From: CALFVT01 sp964513675
GTDB taxonomy: Bacteria; Pseudomonadota; Alphaproteobacteria; Caulobacterales; Maricaulaceae
Direction of reading: 5' to 3'
Length of the DNA stretch: 64,000 nucleotides
Assembly (NCBI GenBank): GCA_964513675.1
Contig: CAZEOD010000003.1
Coordinates: 17,528 to 81,527 of the forward strand
Part shown: positions 34,766 through 43,682 of the stretch, in pieces
Position numbering within the stretch: position 1 is the first letter of the stretch
Layout of the letters: every line of letters begins with the position of its first letter
Notes under the pieces: generated by a model
Told to the model about the DNA's origin: nothing
Seen by the model: only the letters and a program-made list of their open reading frames with translations
The model's database searches: none
Made by a program: the position numbers and the translations under genes

Positions 34766-35493
34766 AAGCTCTGCGTAACCCATATACGCGCTTCAAAATC
34801 TGCGGCGCTATCGGTGAGGCCAAATAAGGGCCCGCCAAAAACGGATAGCGTCTTACCGATCGGAGCCGATATAAACGGCCCTACCGTGTGGCTTTGCTCT
34901 GAGAGGCGGCCGAAATTGCCTGTATTGCCGTAATTACTATAATTTTCGAGCCCAATCGTAACGTTATTTTTAAGCCGTTTAGCGAGCTGCGTTCGGGTTT
35001 GAATATTTATCCCGTCAGCGGCGGTTTCGCCGAGCTGCAACCCCGTTAGTAAAACCGCCCGCGCGCTCCAGCCATGCTGTAAATTCCACTGATGGATCCA
35101 ATTAAAACCGAGCTGTTCGGCGCGGTCATCCGCGCGCAGCCGCGCATCAAAGCGCACGCCGTGTTTATAACTATCTTCATTTTCTGAAAACTCCCAAAAG
35201 AGTTCCGCTCCGATGAAGTCTAAATCAATATCACTATCATTGGCTTTGCGGGTTTGCCCCAAAATACGCCACATAAAATCATCATTTATCGCGCGTTGGT
35301 AATGTAATCTTTGCGCAAAGCCAAAATCGCCTGCTGCGTTATCAGGGTTAACCGCCGCGCGATATTGTAGTGATTCATGACCCGCATTAACATTTGGCGG
35401 AAAAACGCCGCCAGTATTTTGCGCGCTAGCAAGCGGCACGGCCCATAAACACCCTATCACCGCCGCAGCTATAACCCCGAATTTTACGCCCAT
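34762..35493 (-). CDS. Secreted outer-membrane-like protein of unknown function
   Basis: This 243-residue protein has a clear signal peptide (about residues 1-24, ending ASA-QNT). The mature part is rich in alternating hydrophobic/polar strands with aromatic girdles, and it ends in Phe (IWVTQSF), like outer-membrane beta-barrels. I recognise no specific family. It overlaps the end of the convergent dehydrogenase gene by four bases and lies downstream of the SulP gene on the same strand. Confidence 0.6.
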   Translation of the reverse strand: MGVKFGVIAAAVIGCLWAVPLASAQNTGGVFPPNVNAGHESLQYRAAVNPDNAAGDFGFAQRLHYQRAINDDFMWRILGQTRKANDSDIDLDFIGAELFWEFSENEDSYKHGVRFDARLRADDRAEQLGFNWIHQWNLQHGWSARAVLLTGLQLGETAADGINIQTRTQLAKRLKNNVTIGLENYSNYGNTGNFGRLSEQSHTVGPFISAPIGKTLSVFGGPLFGLTDSAADFEARIWVTQSF

Positions 35494-35611
35494 TATCTAG
35501 ACCCCATTTATCTCACCTATGTATTCGTCTATTCAAAAAAACCAACTCTTCAGAAAAAAATTGGTTCATAATTTTATGACGCTTTTTTATAAAGCGATGG
35601 AGAGGCGGCTA

Positions 35612-37318
35612 TTATAAAGCCGCCGACGCGGCGTTTAAGGCCTCGATACGTGTGTTAAATGCACGGTCATTTGAAAGGTCTTTGTCCGCACCAAGACCGG
35701 CGATTTTAGAGATCACAACATCGCTCATACCGACGGTATAAACAGGTTTGCCATCTGTCGCCATATCAGACGCAATGGTTTCAACCGCGCGGATTGCCGA
35801 GACATCGACAAAGCTTGTCCGGGAGAAATCCAGAACTATCGCCTCTACGCCTTGCTTAACACGCTTGCGCATATAATGGCCTAGATCTGCTGCGGTAACG
35901 AAAGATAGGGCTGTATCCATGTCATAAAGCATGATTTTACCCTTAGCCGCGTCAATAACAGCTTGTTCCGCATCATTAGTATCAGACGGCGCAGCGCTCG
36001 CGACGGCTTGCGTTTGTTGCTTTGCCAACTGCCAGATATAAAGCGCAGCCGCAACAAAGACGCCGGCGCCAACCGCTGTGATAAGATCCGTAAAGACCGT
36101 TAAGAAAAGCGTCATAACCATAACGGCTAAATCCCACCTTGGGCCTTTCATACCTTTTTTCAGATAATCAAAGTCGATAATATCAAAGCCAACTTTGACC
36201 AAAATACCCGCGAGAACAGCCGTTGGAATCTTTGCGGCTAATGGCGCTGCGATGAGGACAATAATCGCTAGCATGAGCCCGTGAACCATGCCCGAGAGCT
36301 TGGTTGTCCCGCCTGTGCGAATATTGACCATAGTACGCATTGTCGCGCCGGCGCCCGGAAGCGCGCCAAAGAAACCTGCAATCGTATTACCAATACCTTG
36401 GCCGATAAGCTCTTGATCTGAATCATGGCGTGTTCGCGTCGCCGTATCGGCAATCATCGAGGTCAGCAAGCTGTCAATCGCGCCTAATATAGCGAGGGTA
36501 AAGGCCGCGCCAATCACCAGCGTAATCGTATTAAAAGAGAATTGCGGCATAACAAATTCTGGAATACCCGCTTTGATCTCTCCCAATAAAGGCGCGCCTG
36601 GAATCAGAAGGCTAACCACCGTACCAATAATCAAAGCCGCCAATGTTCCCGGTAAGAACTTACCGATTTTTTTGGGCCAAAAGAAAACGATGAAGAGCGT
36701 CAAAGCGCTAATACCCAAAGCATATGGGTTAAGATTAGCAATAGACACCGGAATCGCCTTCACCGCATCTATAATCTGCCCGCTTTCAGGACGGCCGCCA
36801 AAAAGGCGCGATGTCTGTAGCAAGATGATAATGACGCCGATACCGGACATAAAGCCGGAAATAACGGTATAGGGCACAAGTTTAATAAACTTACCTAATT
36901 TAAACACGCCCATGAGAATTTGAAAAACGCCGCCCAAAACCACCGCTGCAAATAACAACGGAAGGGCCATGATAATCAATTCAACATTTGTGGCCCCGGG
37001 GTTTGTTAGCTGCAAAGCCGCCGTTAATGACGCTAGCAATGTCGCAAAAACAACAACCATCGGGCCTGTTGGGCCTGAAATCTGCGTGTTAGTTCCGCCA
37101 AAGGCCGCCGCAAAAAAGCCGACGAGAATCGCGCCCCATAGGCCCGCTGTCGCGCCTAATTGTTCATCATGCGGAAAAACGCCCGCGCCAAATGCCAAGC
37201 CAAGCGGCAAGGCAACAATAGCGGCAACAATACCGCCATAAGCATCACCGTTCAGGTTAGAAAAATCCAACCACGGCTTTTTATCTTCTTTGAAGATATC
37301 TTGTCTATCTACAGCCAT
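35612..37318 (-). CDS. SulP-family anion transporter (probable bicarbonate)
   Basis: This 568-residue protein has 12-14 membrane segments of the SulP family (DAYGGIVAAIVALPLGLAFGAG, ISGPTGPMVVV, GFMSGIGVIIIL) and a C-terminal STAS domain (about 455-560, AIVLDFSRTSFVDVSAIRAVE). It lies 28 bases behind a beta-carbonic anhydrase gene and an ArsR regulator on the same strand. That context favours bicarbonate over sulfate transport, as in BicA-like systems. The substrate is inference. Confidence 0.88.
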   Translation of the reverse strand: MAVDRQDIFKEDKKPWLDFSNLNGDAYGGIVAAIVALPLGLAFGAGVFPHDEQLGATAGLWGAILVGFFAAAFGGTNTQISGPTGPMVVVFATLLASLTAALQLTNPGATNVELIIMALPLLFAAVVLGGVFQILMGVFKLGKFIKLVPYTVISGFMSGIGVIIILLQTSRLFGGRPESGQIIDAVKAIPVSIANLNPYALGISALTLFIVFFWPKKIGKFLPGTLAALIIGTVVSLLIPGAPLLGEIKAGIPEFVMPQFSFNTITLVIGAAFTLAILGAIDSLLTSMIADTATRTRHDSDQELIGQGIGNTIAGFFGALPGAGATMRTMVNIRTGGTTKLSGMVHGLMLAIIVLIAAPLAAKIPTAVLAGILVKVGFDIIDFDYLKKGMKGPRWDLAVMVMTLFLTVFTDLITAVGAGVFVAAALYIWQLAKQQTQAVASAAPSDTNDAEQAVIDAAKGKIMLYDMDTALSFVTAADLGHYMRKRVKQGVEAIVLDFSRTSFVDVSAIRAVETIASDMATDGKPVYTVGMSDVVISKIAGLGADKDLSNDRAFNTRIEALNAASAAL

Positions 37319-37346
37319 TTCACGGCTCCTTTAATAAGCTTTTATT

Positions 37347-38012
37347 TTAGTGACTATGCGTAGGGGCAGCATGTTTGGCGACAGCCTCAGCATAGCGCTT
37401 ATCGACCAGAACAAATTTCTTTTCCGTTTCATCATAAGCGGTAACGCCGCCTGTGCCGATATTATAGACCCAGCCATGAAGCTCTGTGCGGCCTTCAGCC
37501 AAAGCAATAGCAACAGCAGGATGGGTTCTTAAATGCTGAAGCTGTAGCAGAACATTTTGCTCAATCAGGGAATCCATTTTCTCGGCATCCGTTTTATCCG
37601 CGCAGGTCGCATTAACAACATCGACAGCCGCTTTTGAGAATGACAGCCATTCTTTAACATAAGGCAAGCCGTCCAGCCCTTCTGGGTGCATCGCGCCGGC
37701 CATGGCCCCGCAGCCTGAATGACCACAGACAACAATATGCGGAACTTTCAAGACAGAGGCAGCATATTCAATCGAAGCATCCATACCGTCTGTGTGATTG
37801 GAATGAGGCGGGACAATATTACCGGCATTACGGCAAACGAAAAGCTCACCGGGTTCAGTTTGCGTAATCATTGCGGTCTCAATCCGGCTATCAGCACAGG
37901 TAATGAAAAGCGCTTCAGGGGATTGCCCTGTACTTAATGTTTCAAAAAGTGATTTTTTATCGGGGTACACATTGCTTTGAAAGTTTAAAACACCAGCGGC
38001 AAATTTAGGCAT
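37347..38012 (-). CDS. Beta-class carbonic anhydrase
   Basis: This 221-residue zinc enzyme interconverts CO2 and bicarbonate. The zinc ligands and Asp-Arg dyad are visible in ITCADSRI (Cys, Asp, Arg) and VVCGHSGCGAM (His, Cys), along with RNAGNIVPP and the aromatic/hydrophobic pocket. It is the middle gene of a regulator-anhydrase-transporter unit. No carboxysome or RuBisCO genes are in the window, so the role is likely carbon supply for anaplerosis or pH balance. Confidence 0.94.
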   Translation of the reverse strand: MPKFAAGVLNFQSNVYPDKKSLFETLSTGQSPEALFITCADSRIETAMITQTEPGELFVCRNAGNIVPPHSNHTDGMDASIEYAASVLKVPHIVVCGHSGCGAMAGAMHPEGLDGLPYVKEWLSFSKAAVDVVNATCADKTDAEKMDSLIEQNVLLQLQHLRTHPAVAIALAEGRTELHGWVYNIGTGGVTAYDETEKKFVLVDKRYAEAVAKHAAPTHSH

Positions 38013-38041
38013 AGTTAGTCTCCATATTATAAGTAAAAAGG

Positions 38042-38401
38042 TTAAAGGTTGGGTTTTTCATGCGCCCAAAGAGATCGGGCTTTTTGTAAATCTTTAGGCG
38101 AGGGCCCTTTGAGCCGGCCTTCAATAAAATCGAGTCCTTGGACAATCCAATCGGCCATATCCGGCTGGGTTAGATGATAGACATGTTGCCGCCCGTCTCG
38201 CCGCTCTTCGACAAAACGATGCGCCCGCATGAGCGATAAATGTTGCGAGACACGCGAGCCGGTTAAATCCAGCCTCTCTGAGAGCGTCGTCACATTACAC
38301 TCGGTCTTATGTAGTTCTTCGATAATGCGAATCCGATCAGGATGCGCGAGAACTTTAAAAAGCTCTGCCAATTCTTTTGCAACAATAACGCGGCTCGGCA
38401 T
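38042..38401 (-). CDS. ArsR-family winged-helix regulator
   Basis: This 119-residue protein has the ArsR fold, with ELFKVLAHPDRIRIIEELHKTECNVTTLSERLDLTGSRVSQHLSLMRAHRFVEERRDGRQHVYHL. A single Cys lies at about 34, so the classic two-Cys metal site is absent. It heads the operon with the carbonic anhydrase and SulP genes and has a perfect palindrome 50 bases upstream. Confidence 0.88.
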   Translation of the reverse strand: MPSRVIVAKELAELFKVLAHPDRIRIIEELHKTECNVTTLSERLDLTGSRVSQHLSLMRAHRFVEERRDGRQHVYHLTQPDMADWIVQGLDFIEGRLKGPSPKDLQKARSLWAHEKPNL

Positions 38402-38450
38402 GTGAACCCCTCAAAGGTCAAGGTATCAAATATTAATATTCCCACATATT

Positions 38451-38468
38451 CATATATTTGAATATATG
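38451..38468. promoter_or_regulatory. Perfect palindrome, probable ArsR operator
   Basis: CATATATT-TG-AATATATG is a perfect inverted repeat. ArsR-family sites often have this AT-rich form. It is placed for autoregulation of the ArsR-anhydrase-SulP operon. The rest of 38402-38712 holds the hslV promoter. Confidence 0.6.
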
Positions 38469-38662
38469 CGGTAGTGAATATATCAGACGTTGCAGATATA
38501 CAACTACGAAAAGACTGCAATTAACATTTCTGTTATCTAGGCTTAGGAGCTATTAATACGCAGAGGCCGCATATTCAGATTTATATAGCCTTTAAACCTC
38601 TCGGCCAAAGCGCGCGCGTGAGTCCCTATAGCGCGCCTTTCTACCTTCCTGCCCCTCTAGCC

Positions 38663-38691
38663 CTTGACGGGCGCGGGGCGGCTTCCCATTT
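38663..38691 (+). promoter_or_regulatory. Sigma-32-like promoter of hslV
   Basis: CTTGAC (38663-38668) and CCCATTT (38685-38691) with 16-base spacing match the heat-shock sigma consensus (CTTGAA / CCCCATNT). The same type of motif precedes hslU and secB. Confidence 0.65.
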
Positions 38692-38712
38692 CAAGCCATA
38701 AGGAGATCCCAT

Positions 38713-39294
38713 ATGGCCCCTCATTATGATTACGCCGATGCAAGCCAATGGCGCGGCACGACAATTTTATCGGTCCGGAAAAATGGCAAAGTCGTTGTTA
38801 TTGGCGACGGACAAGTTAGCGCCGGCAACACCGTGATGAAATCACAAGCGCGTAAAGTCAGAACCCTCGCGGGCGGAAAGGTCATTACAGGCTTTGCCGG
38901 TGCAACTGCTGATGCTTTTGCGCTTATGGAACGCCTCGAGAGTAAGCTAGAGCAATATCCAACCCAGCTCGCCCGCGCCTGTGTCGAGCTAGCGAAAGAC
39001 TGGCGCACAGATAAATATCTGCGCCAATTACAAGCCATGATGATCGTCGCCGATAAAGATAACACCTTCGTGCTCACCGGAAACGGCGATGTTGTGGAGC
39101 CTGATAAAGCCGAAAATGGCAGCGGCATAACAGCGATAGGCAGCGGCGGGAATTACGCGCTCTCTGCCGCCCTCGCGATGGATGAATATGAAAAAGACGC
39201 CGAAACGCTCGCCCGCAAAGCTATGGCCATCGCTGATAAAATCTGCGTCTTCACCAATGGCAATTTAACGATTGAAACGCTGGGTGCGGAGTAG
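38713..39294 (+). CDS. hslV: HslV peptidase subunit of the HslUV protease
   Basis: HslV is the threonine protease that degrades unfolded proteins together with the HslU unfoldase. The 193-residue product has the active-site threonine pair in WRGTTIL (residues 16-17) and the T1-family pattern GDGQVSAGNTVMKSQARKVRTL, GFAGATADAFALMERLE and GSGGNYALSAA. The N-terminal 15 residues are probably removed. AAGGAG (38700-38705) precedes the ATG. hslU follows after one membrane-protein gene. Confidence 0.95.
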   Translation: MAPHYDYADASQWRGTTILSVRKNGKVVVIGDGQVSAGNTVMKSQARKVRTLAGGKVITGFAGATADAFALMERLESKLEQYPTQLARACVELAKDWRTDKYLRQLQAMMIVADKDNTFVLTGNGDVVEPDKAENGSGITAIGSGGNYALSAALAMDEYEKDAETLARKAMAIADKICVFTNGNLTIETLGAE

Positions 39295-39399
39295 CGGCTC
39301 CGCTCCGCCATTGGACGGGTAGCATCCATTTTCCAGCGCAGCTTCGCCTTGTGACAGCCCCCCTATGCCCGCGCTTTGTTTTCGTGTTAAGCTGCGGTT

Positions 39400-40458
39400 A
39401 TGACTCAGATGACACCTCAGCAAATCGCCGCCGCCCTAGAGGCTGGGATTATTTCAAAATCGCAAGCCGAAGCGATGCGCGCGCCGTTACATCACAATCA
39501 AAGCCATGACAGCGCCGCGATTGGGGATGAAGATAATATGCGCTTCATCCGCGGGTTTTCCGATATTTTCATCGCGATTGGTATTGGGCTTTTATTAGGG
39601 GGCATGAGCGCCCTTGCTGCGATCTTTGGCGGCGGGGCTGCTTATATTGGCGCGGCCATTGCCACCGCCTTTATGGCCGATTATTTTGGCCGTAAGAAAC
39701 GCAGCCATTTACCGACGCTTTTAACCGCCCTTGCTTTTCTTATTTTCACGCTGCGCGGCCTATCGGGCCTTATTGGCGGCGGCGGTGTCGGCGGGGATAT
39801 TTTAACCGCGATCGTCACCCTAGCCGCAATGGGCGTGTTTTATTGGCGAGTTCGCTTACCGTTTTGTGTCGCCCTGATGACCTTAGCCGCGCTTTATTTA
39901 GGCTTTACCTTGTTAAAGGCGGCCGCGCCGATGTTAGCCTCGGAGCAATTTGGATGGGTGATGGCGCTTGGCGGGCTGATAACGCTGATCGGCGGGATTT
40001 ATTATGACAGCCAAGATTTACACCGCACAACACGGTTTTCCGATAATGCCTTTTGGCTCCACTTAACAGCAGCGCCGCTCTTGATACACGGCGCAGTTTT
40101 GGAGCTGGTCAAAACGCAAACTACTCAAATTTTAGGCCTCGTGCCTATGATTGACATAGGCCAAGGCGATGCCGTGACCATGCTTATCTTAGTTGCAATC
40201 GTCAGTCTTATTGGGCTGATCTTAAACCGGCGCGCTTTGATTATATCCGCCTTGATTTACGCAGTGATCGCGGTTGGTTATTTATTTGCTAAATCGGGCA
40301 TGGGGCTGAGCATGGCGCTAACCTTGACATTGTTGCTAGTCGGCGCCGCGATTGTGCTTTTAGGGGTTGGCTGGCATCCGCTTCGAAACAGGATTATTAA
40401 AGCGCTACCTAAAAGCCGCTTTATTCCGATTCCATATGATCCCAGTTTTAAAAAATAG
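39400..40458 (+). CDS. DUF2157-like multi-pass membrane protein
   Basis: This 352-residue protein has a short cytoplasmic N-terminus (TPQQIAAALEAGIISKSQAEAMRA) and about ten hydrophobic segments. The N-terminal motif resembles the DUF2157 family. The function is unknown. It sits between hslV and hslU, which are usually adjacent, so it is an insertion relative to the common order. Confidence 0.6.
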   Translation: MTQMTPQQIAAALEAGIISKSQAEAMRAPLHHNQSHDSAAIGDEDNMRFIRGFSDIFIAIGIGLLLGGMSALAAIFGGGAAYIGAAIATAFMADYFGRKKRSHLPTLLTALAFLIFTLRGLSGLIGGGGVGGDILTAIVTLAAMGVFYWRVRLPFCVALMTLAALYLGFTLLKAAAPMLASEQFGWVMALGGLITLIGGIYYDSQDLHRTTRFSDNAFWLHLTAAPLLIHGAVLELVKTQTTQILGLVPMIDIGQGDAVTMLILVAIVSLIGLILNRRALIISALIYAVIAVGYLFAKSGMGLSMALTLTLLLVGAAIVLLGVGWHPLRNRIIKALPKSRFIPIPYDPSFKK

Positions 40459-40483
40459 ACCGGTGAACAAAGGCAGCCGACCC

Positions 40484-40511
40484 CTTGACCCAAGAGCGGG
40501 GCTTCCTATCT
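40484..40511 (+). promoter_or_regulatory. Sigma-32-like promoter of hslU
   Basis: CTTGAC (40484-40489) and CCTATCT (40505-40511) with 15-base spacing resemble the hslV promoter. The predicted transcript start (about 40517-40519) coincides with the ATG. Confidence 0.5.
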
Positions 40512-40518
40512 GTTCTCC

Positions 40519-41823
40519 ATGACAGATTTTTCTCCCCGCGAAATTGTATCCGAACTTGACCGCCATATTATTGGCCAAAAAGACGCCAAACGCGCCGTCG
40601 CGATTGCTTTGCGTAATCGCTGGCGGCGACAACGCGTTGAGGGTGATTTGCGCCATGAAATCACGCCCAAAAATATATTAATGATCGGCCCCACCGGCGT
40701 TGGGAAAACTGAAATATCACGCCGTTTAGCCACGCTTGCCAAAGCGCCTTTCATTAAAGTCGAGGCCACAAAATTCACCGAAGTTGGTTATGTCGGCCGC
40801 GATGTTGAACAAATCATTCGTGATCTTGTTGAAGCCGCGATTTCTCTCTTGCGTGAGCATCGCCGCGAAGCCGTTAAAGCCCAAGCCGAGCTGGCCGCTG
40901 AAGACCGCATACTCGATGCGCTTGTTGGTGAAAATGCCGGCCCCGCGACCCGCAATAAATTTCGCGATAAGCTCCGCGCTGGTGAGCTGGATGAGACTGA
41001 AATTGATCTGGAGTTTAGCGATAAAAGCTCTCCCTTTCAGGGATTTGAAATTCCGGGCCAGCCCGGGGCAAATATGGGCATGCTCGATTTATCCTCTATG
41101 TTTGGCAAAGGGGCCGGGAAAACTAAAACCGTTAAAATGAAAGTCAGCGACGCCCATAGTCCGCTGATGGCCGAAGAAGCGGATCGCCTGATTGATGACG
41201 AGGCGATTACCCATGAAGCGCTAGAACGGACTCAAAATGGCGGCATTGTTTTTCTCGATGAAATTGACAAAATATCCGCGCGGTCTGATGCGCGCGGCGC
41301 GGGTGTATCGCGCGAAGGCGTACAGCGCGATTTACTGCCGCTGATTGAAGGCACAACCGTTGCGACAAAATATGGCCCTGTAAAAACCGATCATATTTTA
41401 TTCATCGCCAGCGGAGCCTTTCATGTCGCGAAACCGTCTGACCTCTTGCCAGAACTACAAGGCCGTCTTCCGATCAGAGTTGAGCTCAGCGCCTTAACCG
41501 AAGAGGACTTCGTTCGCATTTTAACCGAACCGCAAGCGAGCCTTATTCGGCAATATAAAGCCTTACTGGAGACGGAGGGCGTTAGCCTTGATTTCACTGA
41601 TGAAGCTATCAAAGAAATTGCCCATATTGCCGCCCATGTGAACTCTACAGTTGAGAATATCGGCGCAAGGCGTCTGCAAACGGTGATGGAACGCTTACTG
41701 GATGAGATTAGTTTCGAGGCCAGCGACCAAGACGGCGAGAGCCTTATGATTGACGCCGAATATGTCCGTGAACATGTCGGCGAATTATCCAAAAACCAAG
41801 ACCTGAGTAAGTTTATTCTTTAG
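40519..41823 (+). CDS. hslU: HslU ATPase subunit of the HslUV protease
   Basis: HslU unfolds substrates and threads them into HslV. The 434-residue product has the N-terminal FSPREIVSELDRHIIGQKDAKRAVAIALRNR, Walker A GPTGVGKTE, the intermediate I-domain (about 110-220), Walker B VFLDEIDKI and the C-terminal signature. It ends in LSKFIL, the conserved tail that docks into HslV. No clear Shine-Dalgarno site precedes the ATG, and the upstream promoter suggests leaderless translation. Confidence 0.97.
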   Translation: MTDFSPREIVSELDRHIIGQKDAKRAVAIALRNRWRRQRVEGDLRHEITPKNILMIGPTGVGKTEISRRLATLAKAPFIKVEATKFTEVGYVGRDVEQIIRDLVEAAISLLREHRREAVKAQAELAAEDRILDALVGENAGPATRNKFRDKLRAGELDETEIDLEFSDKSSPFQGFEIPGQPGANMGMLDLSSMFGKGAGKTKTVKMKVSDAHSPLMAEEADRLIDDEAITHEALERTQNGGIVFLDEIDKISARSDARGAGVSREGVQRDLLPLIEGTTVATKYGPVKTDHILFIASGAFHVAKPSDLLPELQGRLPIRVELSALTEEDFVRILTEPQASLIRQYKALLETEGVSLDFTDEAIKEIAHIAAHVNSTVENIGARRLQTVMERLLDEISFEASDQDGESLMIDAEYVREHVGELSKNQDLSKFIL

Positions 41824-41825
41824 CG

Positions 41826-41925
41826 NNNNNNNNNNNNNNNNNNNNNNNNNNNNNNNNNNNNNNNNNNNNNNNNNNNNNNNNNNNNNNNNNNNNNNNNNNN
41901 NNNNNNNNNNNNNNNNNNNNNNNNN
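41826..41925. other. Assembly gap (100 N)
   Basis: A run of exactly 100 N, probably a fixed-size placeholder. The 3' end of the smr gene falls here. Confidence 0.95.
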
Positions 41926-42352
41926 GCGCGTTAATCCAGCTTGGAAAATTTTGGCGCAGCACACCATTAAGGCGCAGCCCTTTTCCCGTAATAACAAGCA
42001 AACACCGCGCATCCGCAGCATAGGCGCTTCGAATTAATTTATGTAGCGCAGGCCTCGCTTGATCGCGGGTCATATCATGTAAATCAATCCGGCGGTCAAT
42101 CTGTATCCGGCCGCGGCGCACACGTTTATCCGCGCTCGGCTCTAGGGCTTTGGGGGTTTCTAATTTTTGAATCTCGCGCGCCGGCGTAACCCGCATGAAC
42201 GGGCCTTTATCGGCCAGTTGTATCGTCGGCGTTGCGATATCTTTTTTTTGCGCGCGGTGCGGGCTCGGCGTAACAGTCCGCGCAACGCGCTGCCAAATCG
42301 CTTTATCATCCGCCGAAAGGGGCCTCTTATGAGATCTCCCAAAAGACGCCAT
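41926..42352 (-). CDS. Smr-domain protein, 3' end in gap
   Basis: The visible 142 residues have a basic, Pro-rich N-terminus and the start of an Smr domain: RIDLHDMTRDQARPALHKLI, ARCLLVITGKG and VLRQNFPSWIN. Smr domains nick DNA or RNA. The last part, about 35 residues, lies in the assembly gap. The start overlaps the mltA stop by one base, so both are one unit. Confidence 0.85.
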
Positions 42353-43662
42353 TACCTAAGGCCTAGCTGGGGCGTCACAAGGCTGCGCGGTAAAAGATGG
42401 GTCATGGTGACGTCATGTTTCATCACCCCCGCAAGCTCTCCTGCCGCATCGCCTGAGCCAAAAAATAAATCCCCCCGCGCCGCGCCTTTAATGGCATTAC
42501 CCGAATCTTGGGCAATCACGAGAAGGCTTTGCCTTTGGCCGCGATAATCACCAGAAAATTGCGGCAAGGTGGTTTCAAGCCAAACAGGCACGCCGTAAGG
42601 CCGCGATTTCGGATCAATCGCCATTGATCCCATCGCCGTGAGCGGCGCGCGCATAGACCCATTTGGCCCTTCGCCCGGCGCAATATCTTCGAGGCCAAAA
42701 TATATATAGCGCGGGTTTTCATTCATCAAATTACGCGCCGCAGTCGTGCCCGCCCGCGTCATCCAATCTTCGATGGATTGTTTAGAGGCTTGCTCACGCG
42801 TAAGCTCGCCGCGCCGAATTAAAACCCCGCCGATTGATTTATATTTATAACCATTATTCCCCCCATAAGCGGCGCGCTGAACAGCGCCATTGGCAAAGCG
42901 AATACGGCCTGAGCCTTGAACTTGCATGAAAAACACATCAATAGGGCGGCCATAGGCCAAGACTTTATAATCAACTTGATTACGGTAAATATTGGCCCGC
43001 GTTTGTTGCCTCAGCTTATCCCCGCTTGGCTTGGCCAAGATCGGCTCAGAAAATTCACCATCGAGCCGCGCACGAACGTCAATTTCTGGCTCATAATATC
43101 CTGTTAATAGCCCGTCCAATCTATCAGATGTCAGCAGATTTGATGGCAGGAAATAGCTTTCGAAAAACCACCGCGCCGCCGCGTCATTATAAGGCGCAGG
43201 GGGGAGGACATTGCACAGCGCTTGCCACGCCGCATAATCTCCAAATTCAGCTTTTTCTGTCATTAACACCGCCTGCGGATCCCGCGCGTCCCATATCGGG
43301 CAATTACGGGCAAAAGCCGTTATAGCGGGGCGAAGATCAGCGCTCTCCCAACCTGGGAGGTAATCTGAAAAAGCAATCTGAAAATTTTGCGCGCCCACTG
43401 AATTGGGCGGCTGCCGAAGCGGCCCAGAAACTGACGGTGGAGAAACTGGCGGTGGAAGAATTGGCGGTGGAGAAATAAGGGGCGGAGAGGATGACACAGG
43501 CGCCCGATTTATAACTCCGCTTTCAGCAGTGCCAAGTGTGTCCTGCGAAACAGGATCTGATTGCAAAGGCGGCGGCAAAGGCGACTGCGGCGCCGTTGTG
43601 CTGCACCCGATAAGGCCAAACGCTAAGCTTAGCCGCGCCGCATATTTTATAAAAACCCCCAT
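42352..43662 (-). CDS. mltA: MltA-family lytic transglycosylase lipoprotein
   Basis: This 436-residue enzyme cleaves peptidoglycan to anhydro-muropeptides. It has a lipoprotein signal (lipobox LIGC, Cys20), a Pro/Ser-rich linker (about 25-85), the MltA domain (LDGLLTGYYEPEI, PIDVFFMQVQGSGRI) and the C-terminal 3D domain (LVIAQDSGNAIKGAARGDLFFGSG). The linker is built from a 15-bp minisatellite. It is coupled to the smr gene downstream. Confidence 0.93.
   Translation of the reverse strand: MGVFIKYAARLSLAFGLIGCSTTAPQSPLPPPLQSDPVSQDTLGTAESGVINRAPVSSSPPLISPPPILPPPVSPPSVSGPLRQPPNSVGAQNFQIAFSDYLPGWESADLRPAITAFARNCPIWDARDPQAVLMTEKAEFGDYAAWQALCNVLPPAPYNDAAARWFFESYFLPSNLLTSDRLDGLLTGYYEPEIDVRARLDGEFSEPILAKPSGDKLRQQTRANIYRNQVDYKVLAYGRPIDVFFMQVQGSGRIRFANGAVQRAAYGGNNGYKYKSIGGVLIRRGELTREQASKQSIEDWMTRAGTTAARNLMNENPRYIYFGLEDIAPGEGPNGSMRAPLTAMGSMAIDPKSRPYGVPVWLETTLPQFSGDYRGQRQSLLVIAQDSGNAIKGAARGDLFFGSGDAAGELAGVMKHDVTMTHLLPRSLVTPQLGLR
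43431..43490. repeat. 15-bp minisatellite inside mltA
   Basis: Four units of the type TTGGCGGTGGAGAAA lie in tandem. On the coding strand they encode Pro/Ser-rich pentapeptides of the linker between the lipid anchor and the catalytic domain. Confidence 0.85.
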
Positions 43663-43682
43663 GTCAGCGCAGCGCCCTTGAC

